NCBI GenBank assembly: GCA_016703425.1 | Contig: JADJCA010000029.1 | Coordinates: forward strand, 496,001-560,000 | Origin: Myxococcales bacterium | GTDB taxonomy: Bacteria > Myxococcota_A > Polyangia > Polyangiales > Polyangiaceae | Direction of reading: 5' to 3' | Length of the DNA stretch: 64,000 nucleotides | Shown here: positions 18,942-29,000 of the stretch, in pieces | Numbering within the stretch: position 1 is the stretch's first letter | How the letters are laid out: the number at the start of each line of letters is the position of its first letter | Position numbers and translations under genes: made by a program | Notes under the pieces: model-generated | Database searches by the model: none | Told to the model about the DNA's origin: nothing | The model's input: only the letters and a program-made list of their open reading frames with translations

Positions 18942-20309
18942 CTACCGAGGCACTTCCGGCGGCTTCTTGTCGTCTTGCACACACGCCGACAGATCGAAGA
19001 GCAGAAACTCGAGCGCTTGTTCCTGCGCGGAGAGGACCGTCGACTTGCAGCCGTTCGGGAACGTCGTGCCCGTTTCGTCGCCGCTCGAGACGTGAACGTC
19101 GCTCAAGACGGCGCGCCCGCACTGCTCGTCGGCGGGCTTGTCGATGGGCGTGTTGAACGAGAGGTATTTGGTCGAGTTGCCTTGGTAGATCCAGCGCTGC
19201 GTTCCCTGCGCCGCGTTCACCGCGCCGATGTCCTCGCGCACGTCTTGCAACCCGATGACTCCGGCGATGGGGCTCGCGCCGACGCCCTTCAGCCATTCGG
19301 CGAAGGCCTTGCCCTTGGGGAACGACATGTCGACGTTGTAGATGCCGCCGACGCCTGTCGTCGCCGTGGACGGAGTCCAGGTCGCCACGTCGCGGAAGCT
19401 CCCGAGCGGGCCCGTGGGCCCGAACTCGAACCAATAGTAGTGGTAGTGCGTCGCGAAGATGCGGCCGCCGGCGTTGGCGTAGTTGTAGAGGAGCTTCGCC
19501 GACGGCGCGCCGGCTCCGTCGCCGGAGTCGGCGTAGGGCACGTCGCCTTCGCAGCCCAACATCACCATGTCGTATTTCGCGAGCGTCGGCTCGTGGCTCC
19601 ACAGGGAGCGCGCGTCGGGGGCCGCGTCTTTGGCTTGCGAGCCAAAGGCGCCCTGAAAGACGTGCACGCGGCCGTTGCCGAGGTTGCTCGTGAACTCCGA
19701 GTCGTCGATGCCGATCTTCCGAAGCAGGCACTCGAGCGGATCGAAGCCGCCGGTGGAGAGCGCGATCTGGGGCATGTCGCCCTCGCTCTGCTTCTTTGGC
19801 AGGCGGGTCTCTTCGAAGTCGCCGACGAAGTTCTCCTGGCAGGGCTTGACGTTCTTGACGACCGTTTGCCTTCGCCACTTGCCCACCTGAATCACGAGTG
19901 GGATGTCCTTGCCGGCGGGAGCGTTGATGAGGCGAAACTCTCCGGCCGTGTTGGTGAGCGCCTTGACGGCGGGCTTTCCTGAGACGGGCGTGCCGCACTG
20001 AAGGCACGACGGTCCCGGCGGCGGCATCGGCTCGACGGCCTCCGTCGGAACGTAGACGAGGACGTTGTAGAGCGGCGTCATGCCCCTCGGATCTTTGACG
20101 ATGCCCGCGATGGTCGTCGGGGCGTTGGGGCACAAGCGATCGTCGTTGGGACCTCCCGAGATGACCGCCGCACCAGCTTCGTCGGCGACGTCGACGTGTC
20201 GATCGGACGCCTTCAATGCGTCGCGCTGCCCTTGACCGCACGCCGCCATGGTCGCGACGAAGGCCGCGGCACCGGTCGCCGTTGTGTGGGTCCATCGTCT
20301 GCGTTGCAT
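18942..20309 (-). CDS. Secreted lipoprotein with carboxypeptidase-regulatory-like domain
   Basis: 455 residues. The ATG at 20309 is fixed by a strong GGGAGGA Shine-Dalgarno 5 bp upstream, although the frame stays open far upstream. Signal with lipobox Cys (FVATMAACGQG). Residues about 60-165 resemble an Ig-like carboxypeptidase-regulatory fold (TTIAGIVKDPRGMTPLYNVL, VKALTNTAGEFRLINAPAGK, IPLVIQVGKWRRQTVVKNVK). The larger C-terminal part contains DMVMLGCEGDVPYADSGDG and GGRIFATHYHYYWFEFGPTG, which resemble a class-I-glutamine-amidotransferase-like fold seen in related myxobacterial proteins. Five or more cysteines suggest an oxidising location. Confidence 0.8.
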   Translation of the reverse strand: MQRRRWTHTTATGAAAFVATMAACGQGQRDALKASDRHVDVADEAGAAVISGGPNDDRLCPNAPTTIAGIVKDPRGMTPLYNVLVYVPTEAVEPMPPPGPSCLQCGTPVSGKPAVKALTNTAGEFRLINAPAGKDIPLVIQVGKWRRQTVVKNVKPCQENFVGDFEETRLPKKQSEGDMPQIALSTGGFDPLECLLRKIGIDDSEFTSNLGNGRVHVFQGAFGSQAKDAAPDARSLWSHEPTLAKYDMVMLGCEGDVPYADSGDGAGAPSAKLLYNYANAGGRIFATHYHYYWFEFGPTGPLGSFRDVATWTPSTATTGVGGIYNVDMSFPKGKAFAEWLKGVGASPIAGVIGLQDVREDIGAVNAAQGTQRWIYQGNSTKYLSFNTPIDKPADEQCGRAVLSDVHVSSGDETGTTFPNGCKSTVLSAQEQALEFLLFDLSACVQDDKKPPEVPR

Positions 20310-20314
20310 CGCGT

Positions 20315-20321
20315 TCCTCCC
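20315..20321 (-). promoter_or_regulatory. Strong Shine-Dalgarno setting the start at 20309
   Basis: GGGAGGA on the minus strand, 5 bp before the ATG. It supports this start over the much longer open frame that continues to 21713 and overlaps the divergent gene. Confidence 0.75.
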
Positions 20322-20441
20322 GACAGAGGGGCGGTAGCATTGAGGCCTCCGCGAGCAACGGCATTTCACCGCCAAAATGCGCCACATTTCAGAGACACGC
20401 GTCGCCACTCGGAGACACGCCCGAGGCGTCGCCGCGTTACC

Positions 20442-21560
20442 ATGGCGACGTCCATGAGGCGTACCGTCCTTGGCTCGGCGTGCGCTCTGGCTCTCCTCGC
20501 GTGCGCGTCCGAAGCGCGGAGTGAGCCCGACGAGCCGCCCTATCGACGCTACTTCTACCAAGGTCGCGACTACGGTTCGGAGGCGCTCTTCGGGCCCGCG
20601 AGCGTCTTTTTGAACCGCGGCTTCGACGTCCTGCAGCTTAGGCCCAAGACCCGCGATCCTTTCGACCAGCGATACGGCCCGAACCTCGACAACGTGGGTC
20701 GGAGCTTGGCCGACCCGCTCCATACCATCGAGGCACGCGGCACCGAGCGCTTCATCGTCCAAGAGCTCTTCCCCCTCAGCTTCACCACGGAGTCGGCGCG
20801 ATGGGCCCCGAACTACGGCCTGCACGTCATCGGCGGCGGCGTGACCTACCGTGCTCTGTGGGAGTGGTTTCGCGGGCAAGGTGTCCCCGTGCCGGCGCTC
20901 TTCTCGGCGCTCACGCTCTACGGAGCGGCAACCGTCAACGAGGCGCTCGAGAACAAGAACTTCGTCGGCCCCAACACGGACGCCCTCGCGGACCTCTACA
21001 TCTTCGACCTCGCCGGCATCTTGCTCTTCAGCGTCGATCCCGTCGCCGAGTTCTTCTCGACTCGCCTTCGCGTGCGCGACTGGTCCTTGCAGCCGGCCCT
21101 CGCGGCGCCGCGCCGCGAGCTTCACAACGTGGGCAACTACTACGCCGTGAAGTTCCCCGTCCCCTACGTGCCGCGTCTCGAGCTCTTCAGCTACGTAGGC
21201 TTCTCGACGCTCGGTGGCCTCTCGCTTCGCGTCGGCCGCGGCCTCTCCGTCTCGGCGGCCGGAGGCGTGAAGATCATCACTCTTCAGAATTCGGATACGA
21301 CGTCGCTCGCGAACGTCATCGCGTCGCGGCCCAGCGGCGCGCTCTTCCTCGATCGCAACGACTCGCTCTTGGCGTCGCTCCAGGTGTCTGACGTGTCCGA
21401 CTACTTCGTGCACGCGAACCTGTACCCGAACGCCCTCTTTCGCTCGAAGCCCGGCGTCGGCTTCTTCGCCGCCGCGTCCCGCGAAGCGCAGTGGATGGCC
21501 GGCGTCTCGTTCACCGGCTCTTTGGGCCTCGGTGTGGCCGTCGGAACGTTGCGCCCTTAG
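20442..21560 (+). CDS. DUF3943-like outer membrane/periplasmic protein (family uncertain)
   Basis: About 372 residues from the ATG at 20442; an ATG four codons later (MRRTVLGSACALALLACASE) is equally good and begins a signal peptide with a lipobox-like ALLAC. Mature segments include YYRRYFYQ-like YRRYFYQGRDYGSEALFGPA, a hydrophobic middle (GLHVIGGGVTYRALWEWFRG, PALFSALTLYGAATVNEALE), ADLYIFDLAGILLFSVDPVA and barrel-like C-terminal strands (LELFSYVGFSTLGGLSLRVG, MAGVSFTGSLGLGVAVGTL). The middle recalls DUF3943 proteins, which pair hydrophobic helices with an outer-membrane barrel, but I cannot confirm the family. It is divergent from the preceding lipoprotein gene. Confidence 0.65.
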   Translation: MATSMRRTVLGSACALALLACASEARSEPDEPPYRRYFYQGRDYGSEALFGPASVFLNRGFDVLQLRPKTRDPFDQRYGPNLDNVGRSLADPLHTIEARGTERFIVQELFPLSFTTESARWAPNYGLHVIGGGVTYRALWEWFRGQGVPVPALFSALTLYGAATVNEALENKNFVGPNTDALADLYIFDLAGILLFSVDPVAEFFSTRLRVRDWSLQPALAAPRRELHNVGNYYAVKFPVPYVPRLELFSYVGFSTLGGLSLRVGRGLSVSAAGGVKIITLQNSDTTSLANVIASRPSGALFLDRNDSLLASLQVSDVSDYFVHANLYPNALFRSKPGVGFFAAASREAQWMAGVSFTGSLGLGVAVGTLRP

Positions 21561-21577
21561 CGCGGCGTCGGGTGGCC

Positions 21578-22765
21578 TCAGAGGCGCGTGCCGCTCAGCG
21601 CCACGCGATAGGCCTGCGCTTGCCTTGTCGGCGACGACACGCCGACGAGGTAGCGCCCGCCATAGCTCGAGACGTTTTCGACGCGTCGTCCATCGCGGTC
21701 GAGCCGTTGCCACGCGCCGTCTTGTGTCTGCTTCCAGATCACCATGACCGCGTCACCCTGCGCCGCGAGCTCCACGGCGTAGCGAATGTTGCCGCTCGAG
21801 AGCGCGAAGGAGAGCCAGTCGGCGTCGCCTGCCGTCAACGTCCCGCAGGTGGACTGGCCCAGTGGCGACGCCGACGCCGTCGTGTCATTCGGCTCGCGCT
21901 CCATCGCCGCACAAGGTGCCGCCGCGTCGAAGGCCGGTGGCGCGCCGGCTGTGGGGGCCGCCGCGGCCGCTGCTGCGGGCGTCGTCGCCCGGCCGCCGTG
22001 CGCCGCGACGCGCTCTTCGATCCACGCGTGGAGCAGATCGACGCGCGCCAAGATCTGCGAGCCTCCGCCGCCGCCGGAGTTCACGGCAGCGATCTCGTGG
22101 TCCTGGGAGCCGGCGACCAAAACGGGGCCGCCTGAGTCGCCCGATTCGATGAGCTCCGCCGTCGCGTAGGCGAAGGGAAACCCGGTAGCCGCGCCGTCTT
22201 GCGCGGCGACGGGAGCACCCACGAAGAGATCGGTCGTCGAGAGCTGGCCGTCGGCGATGCGGCCGACGTTCACCAACGCCGCTCCCTCGGCGATGGGCGC
22301 AGCGCTCAGCTTTGGGTAACGAGCCATGCGGATCGGCGTCGCGAGATACAAGAGGCCGATGTCGTGTTGGTTCGGGTTCACCTGCTCGCCGGGGTCGTTG
22401 TAATCGTAGACCTCGAAGCTCGCGACCTCGGCGCGTTGCCCGTTCGCGTAGGGCGCGGTGACGGTCCAGCTCGAGCGCCCCTCGACGCAATGGCCCGCGG
22501 TGAGCACGACGTAGGGGGCGATGACGGCGCCCGAGCAAGCCGAGCCGGGCATGTCGATGAGCGCAGCTTCGGGATAGTCGCTCGCGGTGGTCGCGCCGAC
22601 GATGGCCGAGGCCGAGGTGCCACTTTGCGCGGGCTCGCCCGCGCATCCGAAGGCGAGGCTCGACAGCAGCCACGTCAGCAGCGCGACCTTCCCCGGACGC
22701 GCGATGCGAGCGAGACCGCGGCTCAGTCTCGACGTCAGGCGCAGCGGGCGCGTCGCTTCAGACAT
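21578..22765 (-). CDS. Secreted S1 serine protease with C-terminal beta domain
   Basis: About 395 residues from the ATG at 22765 (MSEATRPLRLTSRLSRG); earlier ATGs at 22879 and 22803 are possible. Lipoprotein signal (LSSLAFGCAGEP). The mature enzyme should begin at IVGATTASDYPEAALID. Triad: His in LTAGHCVEG, Asp in NQHDIGLLYLATP, Ser in ESGDSGGPVLVAG. The trypsin-like domain ends near residue 265. An Ala/Pro linker leads to a C-terminal domain of about 100 residues (CAAMEREPNDTTASASPLGQ, GTLTAGDADWLSFALSSGNI) that matches bacterial pre-peptidase C-terminal domains. Likely a surface or secreted protease, useful to a predatory lifestyle; this is inference. Confidence 0.87.
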   Translation of the reverse strand: MSEATRPLRLTSRLSRGLARIARPGKVALLTWLLSSLAFGCAGEPAQSGTSASAIVGATTASDYPEAALIDMPGSACSGAVIAPYVVLTAGHCVEGRSSWTVTAPYANGQRAEVASFEVYDYNDPGEQVNPNQHDIGLLYLATPIRMARYPKLSAAPIAEGAALVNVGRIADGQLSTTDLFVGAPVAAQDGAATGFPFAYATAELIESGDSGGPVLVAGSQDHEIAAVNSGGGGGSQILARVDLLHAWIEERVAAHGGRATTPAAAAAAAPTAGAPPAFDAAAPCAAMEREPNDTTASASPLGQSTCGTLTAGDADWLSFALSSGNIRYAVELAAQGDAVMVIWKQTQDGAWQRLDRDGRRVENVSSYGGRYLVGVSSPTRQAQAYRVALSGTRL

Positions 22766-22928
22766 CCCTTCAGACAAGACAGGCTCCTTGTCATGAAGCA
22801 TGCGTGGACCGGCGCGCCGCGCCATTTGCCGAGGCCGTGGAGACGCGGTTGCGAGCTTCGATTCTCCCGTGGGAGACACATGGATTCGTGCGGCTCCGAA
22901 GAGTTGCAGCGGGGCCCGAACCGGCGAG

Positions 22929-24131
22929 TCACTTCGCGAGGAAGTCGACGCTGAGCGGCGCCGCCGGCGGCGAGGGCGCGCCAGCTTTCGGCTTGAGTCG
23001 GGTCTTGGAGCCGTAGGCGCGGCTGCTGGCTTTGTATTCGTTGACGTTTGACGCCGCCGTGTCGCGTCGCTCGCTCTCGGGCGCGTCGTCGACTTCCTTC
23101 ATCCAGCCGGTGACGTCGCTCGCCGGCAGTGGCGGACCTCCTTTGATGGCGCGCCCCTGTTGCTCGCGCTCGGCCTTCGCGGTGATGGCCTCGAGGGCGA
23201 TGCTCTGGGCGAGCTTGCTTTCGTTCATGGCGAAGAGCCGGTGGTGCATGAAGGCGCGGGCGCCCCGGATCTGACCGTCGATGGCGTAGGCGAGGCCGAC
23301 GACCTCCTCGCCAGGGGTTGCTCCCTTCACCTGCCGGGCGATCTCCGCCGCGAGCTCCTCACGCCGTCGGCTGATGTCCTTGTCGTCGAGCGTGGCCATG
23401 AAGGTCCCGGTGGCGGCGCCCTTCTTGTTGGCGAGGTTGGCCTCGGCGACCTTCTCCCAAACCTCCGACTGATTTTGCTTGTATTGTGCAGCCGCCCGAA
23501 CCTTCGACGTGGCGACGACTTGCGTGGCTCCAAACTTCCCCCCCGTCGACTGGCCGTCGCGCGTGCCCTGCCAGCGACCGGCCTCGACGCAGAACGCGTC
23601 GACGGGCGTGGTCGCGCGGGGCTCAATGACGAAGTCCTGGCTGATTTGCCGGTCCTGGTTTCCGCCCTTCACGACGGTGCCGGCCATGACGAAGATGGCC
23701 GTGTCGCCCTTGTTCTCGATGACGAGCGTGCCAACGGTGGCGCCTCCGGCGGTGCGCGCGAGGCGCCTTCCTTGGTGCGGGCCGTGCTGAGGCCCGTCAT
23801 TCACCAGCGCGACTCCTTCCTTCGCCACTTCACGAACTTCAGCGCCGCCGCTCTTGAGCGCGTCTTCCAAGGTGACGACGGGCCCCGGGTCCGTCTGCTT
23901 CTTGGAGCGGAGCACGTAGAGAGACAGGTCGCCGAGGTTCCGCGGCGCATCCACCGTGAGTCCATCGCCAGCCGCGACGGCCACTTCGGGCAGAGGTGGC
24001 CGCTCGGCCGAGGCAGCGCCTCGCCCTTCGAGTCCCGCGTTTCCCGCGAGCGGTGCCGGCGGCGCAGCGCGTGAGCATCCGAGAGTCGCCGCGAGTGAAA
24101 AGAGAGCGAACGAGTGCCAGAGCCTGCGCAT
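22929..24131 (-). CDS. ARPP-1/DUF6569-like secreted lipoprotein
   Basis: About 400 residues from the ATG at 24131. Lipoprotein signal (LFSLAATLGCSRAAPPAP). Recognisable stretches are LTVDAPRNLGDLSLYVLRSK, TLEDALKSGGAEVREVAKEG, TLVIENKGDTAIFVMAGTVV, KGGNQDRQISQDFVIEP and TPVDAFCVEAGRWQ. This order (early LSLY strand, GD-I-F-V-AG--V-GG-QDR, then AFCVE-GRW) is typical of the ARPP-1 family (DUF6569), whose biochemical role is unknown. The C-terminal 150 residues are charged helices ending in a Pro/Ala tail. It is divergent from the next kelch gene. Confidence 0.75.
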   Translation of the reverse strand: MRRLWHSFALFSLAATLGCSRAAPPAPLAGNAGLEGRGAASAERPPLPEVAVAAGDGLTVDAPRNLGDLSLYVLRSKKQTDPGPVVTLEDALKSGGAEVREVAKEGVALVNDGPQHGPHQGRRLARTAGGATVGTLVIENKGDTAIFVMAGTVVKGGNQDRQISQDFVIEPRATTPVDAFCVEAGRWQGTRDGQSTGGKFGATQVVATSKVRAAAQYKQNQSEVWEKVAEANLANKKGAATGTFMATLDDKDISRRREELAAEIARQVKGATPGEEVVGLAYAIDGQIRGARAFMHHRLFAMNESKLAQSIALEAITAKAEREQQGRAIKGGPPLPASDVTGWMKEVDDAPESERRDTAASNVNEYKASSRAYGSKTRLKPKAGAPSPPAAPLSVDFLAK

Positions 24132-24389
24132 GCGGGCCTCCATCGAGCTTGGTTGGGCCAGCGGCAGCCGCGCATGGCGCTCCTCGCGCGCGTGGCCGCC
24201 GGCGGAATTGCTTTTCGACACGGCCGCGGCCTTCGCCTTGGCTACGCCTCGGAGTCGTTCCTACGCACGGCTTCCCGAAAAGTTCTTCGCTCCCATGAGA
24301 GCGGCGCCGTTAGCCCGCGCACGGCGGGTCTCGGTGCGCGACATTTCGCAGCCTGTCGTGCACGGCGTGGCCCTTGCTTGCGCGCGCGC

Positions 24390-25562
24390 ATGCCCCCTCG
24401 CTCGCTCGCCCTAGGCGCCGTTTTCCTTCCCCTCTTCGCTGGCGCGATGGGGTGCTCAAGCGCAGCTGCGACCGAGCCTTCGCAGGCCAGCGTCGTCGAC
24501 GGAGGTCTCGATGCTGCCGCGCCGGCTCGCGAGGCGTGCCCCGACGGCACGCGGGAGCGTGACGGCACGTGCCAGACGACGCTGACACTCACGCCTTCGA
24601 AGGTGGAGATCGCACCGGCGCGGGATCATCACACGACGCACGTCTTCGAGGTGTCGGGCGTGCCGTACCTTTACGTCATCGGCGGCACGCTCTCCTGGCG
24701 CAGCATCTACGGCGACGTTCAGCGAGCCAAGATCAACGCCGACGGTTCCATCGCGTCGTTCCAGCCGGCCGGCACGTTGCTGAAGAAGCGAGCCGGGCAC
24801 ACGACCGTGCGCGCGAAGGACAAGATCATCGTGCTCGGAGGTTCGACGCCCGTCGGAGCCTCCGTGACCATCGGCGCAACAACGGAGGTCGGGACGCTTA
24901 AGGCGGACGGCAGCCTTGGCGACTTTGTAGAAGGTCCGAAGATGCCCGAGGGGCTCATGCACCACACGGCGGTGGTTCAGGGAGACTACCTCTTCGTCTT
25001 CGGCGGTCGCGGCAATGCGAAGGGCGTGAGCGTCAACCAAGTGCTCCGCTCACGCCTCGCGGCAGACGGAACGCCCGGTCCCTTTGAGGCCATAGCGCCG
25101 CTGGCGGAAGCTCGCAGTCACCACATGACGTTCGTGAGCAACGGTCACGTCTACTTGTTCGGCGGCATGACCGGCGACCCCGTCGACAACCCTCCGAACC
25201 GAACCGACGTCATTCGCGCCGCCTTTGGCGAGGGCGGCTCGCTCGGCGAGTGGGAGCCCGCCGGCTCGTTGCCGAGGGGCGGTCTCGCGGTGACGTCGGC
25301 CGAGCTCTTCGGCCGCCAGGTCTACGTGATGGGTGGGCTTCCCGGCGGGCACTCGTACACGAAGAACATCTACGTCGCGCCGCTCGGCGAGGACGGCGTG
25401 CTTGGAGCCTTTGCCGTGCTTCCGCAGAAGCTCGCGCAAGGTCGGGCCCACGTGCACCAGACGCCGATGTTCGGGCGCTACATCTACTCGGTGGCGGGTC
25501 ACGTCGACGGCGACGACTCCATCGGCACCGTCGAGATCGGCGAGTTCACCGCGCCCAAGTGA
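24390..25562 (+). CDS. Kelch-repeat lipoprotein, 390 aa
   Basis: ATG at 24390 placed directly before a lipoprotein signal (VFLPLFAGAMGCSSAAATEP). The mature chain carries about six kelch-like blades: LYVIGGTLSWRSIYGDVQRA, KIIVLGGSTPVGASVTIGAT, YLFVFGGRGNAKGVSVNQVL, HVYLFGGMTGDPVDNPPNRT, QVYVMGGLPGGHSYTKNIYV and YIYSVAGHVDGDDSIGTVEI. Each is followed by a G-LG-F/W segment, as in kelch propellers of secreted bacterial proteins. Likely a single six-bladed propeller at the cell surface; ligand unknown. Confidence 0.82.
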   Translation: MPPRSLALGAVFLPLFAGAMGCSSAAATEPSQASVVDGGLDAAAPAREACPDGTRERDGTCQTTLTLTPSKVEIAPARDHHTTHVFEVSGVPYLYVIGGTLSWRSIYGDVQRAKINADGSIASFQPAGTLLKKRAGHTTVRAKDKIIVLGGSTPVGASVTIGATTEVGTLKADGSLGDFVEGPKMPEGLMHHTAVVQGDYLFVFGGRGNAKGVSVNQVLRSRLAADGTPGPFEAIAPLAEARSHHMTFVSNGHVYLFGGMTGDPVDNPPNRTDVIRAAFGEGGSLGEWEPAGSLPRGGLAVTSAELFGRQVYVMGGLPGGHSYTKNIYVAPLGEDGVLGAFAVLPQKLAQGRAHVHQTPMFGRYIYSVAGHVDGDDSIGTVEIGEFTAPK

Positions 25563-25576
25563 GCTGAAGCGAGGGC

Positions 25577-25918
25577 CTATACGCCGCGCGGTGGCAGCGC
25601 GGCGATGGCCTTCAGAAGAGCGTCCGCGCCCAGCGGCTTTTCGAGAAACGCCTCCACCACTGGAGAAGTCGGTGGCCGGCGCCCGGAGATCAGGATTCGA
25701 CGCGTCGCCGGATAGAACTCGGCGACGAAAGTGAGCAACGCAATCCCGTCTACGTCTGGCATGTTGTAGTCGGTCACGACCACATCGAAGGTGGCCGCGG
25801 CTAGAGCCTCCTTTGCTGCGGCGGCGCAGTGCGCCAAGGCGACTAGACTGCTCCTCCCGAGCGCCCGGCCAAAGGCCCGCAGAAGAGTGACTTCATCGTC
25901 GACGAGCAAGATGCGCAA
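25577..25918 (-). CDS. Orphan response-regulator receiver protein
   Basis: 113 residues, a single receiver (REC) domain. The acidic pocket is in MRILLVDDEVTLL, the phospho-acceptor Asp in VVVTDYNMPDVDG, the conserved Ser in RRILISGRRPP and the Lys in AFLEKPLGADALL. There is no output domain, so it acts by protein-protein contact or phosphotransfer. No histidine kinase is adjacent; the neighbours are a kelch protein and the TSP3 gene, both convergent or separate. Confidence 0.92.
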   Translation of the reverse strand: MRILLVDDEVTLLRAFGRALGRSSLVALAHCAAAAKEALAAATFDVVVTDYNMPDVDGIALLTFVAEFYPATRRILISGRRPPTSPVVEAFLEKPLGADALLKAIAALPPRGV

Positions 25919-26004
25919 GCACCTTCACCTGCTGCAATAGTCGTACGCAAAGCGCCCTCCGCCACCTTTCAATGGGTTAGCGGAGCGATTGCGGCTTCGC
26001 GGCC

Positions 26005-29000
26005 TCAAGTCATTGCGGTTTCGATGCACCGTTGCAGCAGCAGGTGCCGGTGCCGGCGGCGACGCGCAAGAACCACGGCGAGGGCCAGCGCGAGACCCGA
26101 GGCGCCCGAGCTACCGCCCGAGCCACCGCTGAGCGCGCACCCGAGCCCCCCACCTTCGAGGCTGCCGTCATCGGCTGGCGCCGCGGGGGCGCCCGCGTCT
26201 GGTGTTGGCGCAACGGGGCTTGCGTCGACGACGGGCGCTGCTGGCCCGCAGGTTCCAGCGACGGCGCTGGTCGAGGAACACAGGAGACCGGACGGGCATC
26301 CGTTGCCCGCCGCTCCGCGGCATCCAGCCCGGCACGCGCCGCCCTCGCAGATCTGGCCGCTGGTCGCATTGCCACAATCGTCGTCGGCCCGACACGCCGG
26401 TGCCTTGTCGTCGGCCGTGACGTTCGGGTCCGACTCGGTCGCGTCGACCTTGCCGTTGTGGTTCGCGTCTTCGTCCCCATCTTTGACGCCACCATCGTCG
26501 GTGTCGGCGTCGAGCACGAGCGTCGTCGTGCTCGAATCGCTGTCCGCGACGCACTGGCCTTTTGCCGAGTCCGTGGCTGGATTCGAGCAGTCTTTGCCAG
26601 CTTCCGTGCCGTCCTTGAGGCCGTCACCGTCGGCGTCTGCATCCAGCGCATTCTTTAGGCCGTCGCCGTCTTGGTCATCGCCGGGGTTCGGCTCTAGACC
26701 GTCCAGCAGGCCGTCGTCGTCGCTGTCGGCATCGTTGGGGCTCGTGCCCAAGGTCGCCTCCAGCGCGTCCGACAAACCGTCGCCGTCGGTGTCGACGTTG
26801 GCTCCGCCTTGCGTGTCGTCGGAGGTCAAGAGCGGGTCGGTCTCGCCCGGGTCCTTCTTACCATTGCGGTTTGCGTCTTCCGAACCGTCGCTCACGCCAC
26901 CGCGATCGGTGTCACGCGACAGCGGATGGGTCTTGGTGGACGGATCTTCGTCTTTCACACAACGACCCTTCGACGTATCGGTGCCAGCGCCGCTGCAGTC
27001 GAAACTGAGCTCGGTTCCGTCGAAGAGGCCGTCGTTGTCGCTGTCGGGATCGAGGGCGTTCTTCTGGCCATCGCCGTCGGTGTCGTCGGCAAAGTTGGGC
27101 TCCTGGCCATCGGGCACGCCGTCATCGTCGCTGTCGGCGTCGTTGGGGTTCGTGCCGAGCGCGACTTCGAGCGCGTCGGAGAGCCCATCGCCGTCGGTGT
27201 CGCTGTTCTGTCCGCCCTGCGTGTCATCGGCGGTCACGTTGGGATCCGTTTCGCCCGAGTCCTTCTTGCCGTCACGGTTCGCGTCTTCGGCGCCGTCGAT
27301 GATGCCACCGCGGTCGGTGTCGCGAAGGAGCGGGTTGGTCTTCGAAGCCGGGTCTTCGTCCCTGCGGCACTTGCCCAGCTTGATGTTCGTTGCGGCGTTC
27401 GTGCAGTCGAGACCGCGTTCGGTTCCGTCGTAGAGGCCGTCGTTGTCGCTGTCCGGGTCACGCACGTTCGAGAGGCCGTCGCCGTCGGTGTCGTCGGCCG
27501 GGTTCGCCTCTTGACCGTCCAAGACGCCGTCGTCGTCGCTGTCTTGGTCGTTCGGATTCGAGCCAATGGCCGTCTCCAGGGCATCGGAAAGGCCGTCCTT
27601 GTCGGTGTCGATGACCGATGAATCGTCGGCGCCGTGGGTTGCCGTGGGATCGGTCTCGCCGGGATCTTTCCTGCCGTTCCTGTTGGCGTCTTCGGAGCCG
27701 TCGCTCGCGCTGCCGTTGTCCGTGTCGGCGTCGAGCGGGTCGGTCTTGGTCGCCGGATCCGCATCAGCGATGCAGTGCTTCTTCGAGATGTCCGTGCCTG
27801 CGCCACCGCACCCCAGGCCGAGCTCGGTGCCGTCGTAGAGACCGTCGTTGTCGCTGTCCGGGTCGAGGGCGCCGATGAGGCCGTCGCCGTCCGTATCGGT
27901 GTTCCAGCCGGGCTCTTTGCCGTCGGGGACACCGTCGTCGTCGCTGTCGGCGTCGTTGGGGTTGGTGCCGTTGGCCGTCTCGATGGCGTCGGTGATGCCG
28001 TCGCCGTCGGAGTCGAGCGTCGCAATGCCACCGAAGGTGCCCACCGCTTGATCGATGACGTCGGCGACGCCGTCCTTGTCGGTGTCGGCGGCATTGTCGA
28101 TGCGGCCGTCGTTGTTCTGGTCTTTGGCGCCATGGCCTGCGCCGACTACGTCAAAGATGCCATCGCCGTTGCGGTCAACATCGACGTAGTCGGGCGAGTT
28201 TCCGCCGTCCTGGTCCGGCACCGGAGGCCCGGCGGCGTCGCCGAAGCCCGACAAGCCGTCCACGCTGTTTGCGATGCCATCTTTGTCCGTGTCGGGCCCA
28301 TCCACGACGCCGTCCTTGTTGGCGTCGGTCCCACCAGAGCCGCCCTCCGAGAGATCGCTCCAGCCGTCGTTGTCGCTATCGAGGTCGCGGAAGTTGGGGC
28401 GTCCGTCGCCGTCGGTGTCGGGGCGTGGCAGCGCGGCGCCGCCTTCTGCCGCGTCGACGCGATCGACGAGGCCGTTGCCGTTGGCGTCGGGGACCGCGTC
28501 CAGCGGATCGATGCGGCCGTTGCCATTGGCGTCGACGCCGCCGGCCTCGATCACGTCGTTCAGGCCGTCGTTGTCGCTGTCGAGGTCCCTGTAGTCGGGA
28601 ATGCCGTCGCCATCGGTGTCTCGGGCAAGGTCCGGGCCCTGCGCGTTACCGTCGAAGTCCGAGATGCCCGTGTCGGCCCCCGTCTCGGCGTTGTTGCAGA
28701 GGCCGTTCGCGCCAACGCCAGCGGCGCAGTCGTAGCGGCCGTCGCCGTTGGCGTCCTTGCCGTCGGCGACCTCGGCCGCGTCGGTGACGCCGTCGTTGTC
28801 GCTGTCCGTGTCCTTGTAGTCGGGGACACCGTCGCCATCGGTGTCGCGGAGCGCGTAGTTTAGAATCCCCGAATCGACGGCGGTCTCGACGTTGTTGCAG
28901 ACGCCATTGGCGCCAACGCTCGCGGGCCCGCAAGCGCGCGCCTGACCCGTGGTCGAGGCGTTGTGCCCCGCTTCGACGGAATCGGGGATGCCGTCATTGT

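Noticed and set aside
20310..21713. N-terminal extension of the minus-strand lipoprotein to 21713
   Set aside because: A strong Shine-Dalgarno and signal peptide fix the start at 20309; the extension overlaps the divergent gene and is Arg/Glu-rich noise.
22765..22879. Upstream start for the second S1 protease
   Set aside because: The extra 38 residues precede the signal peptide and would block export.
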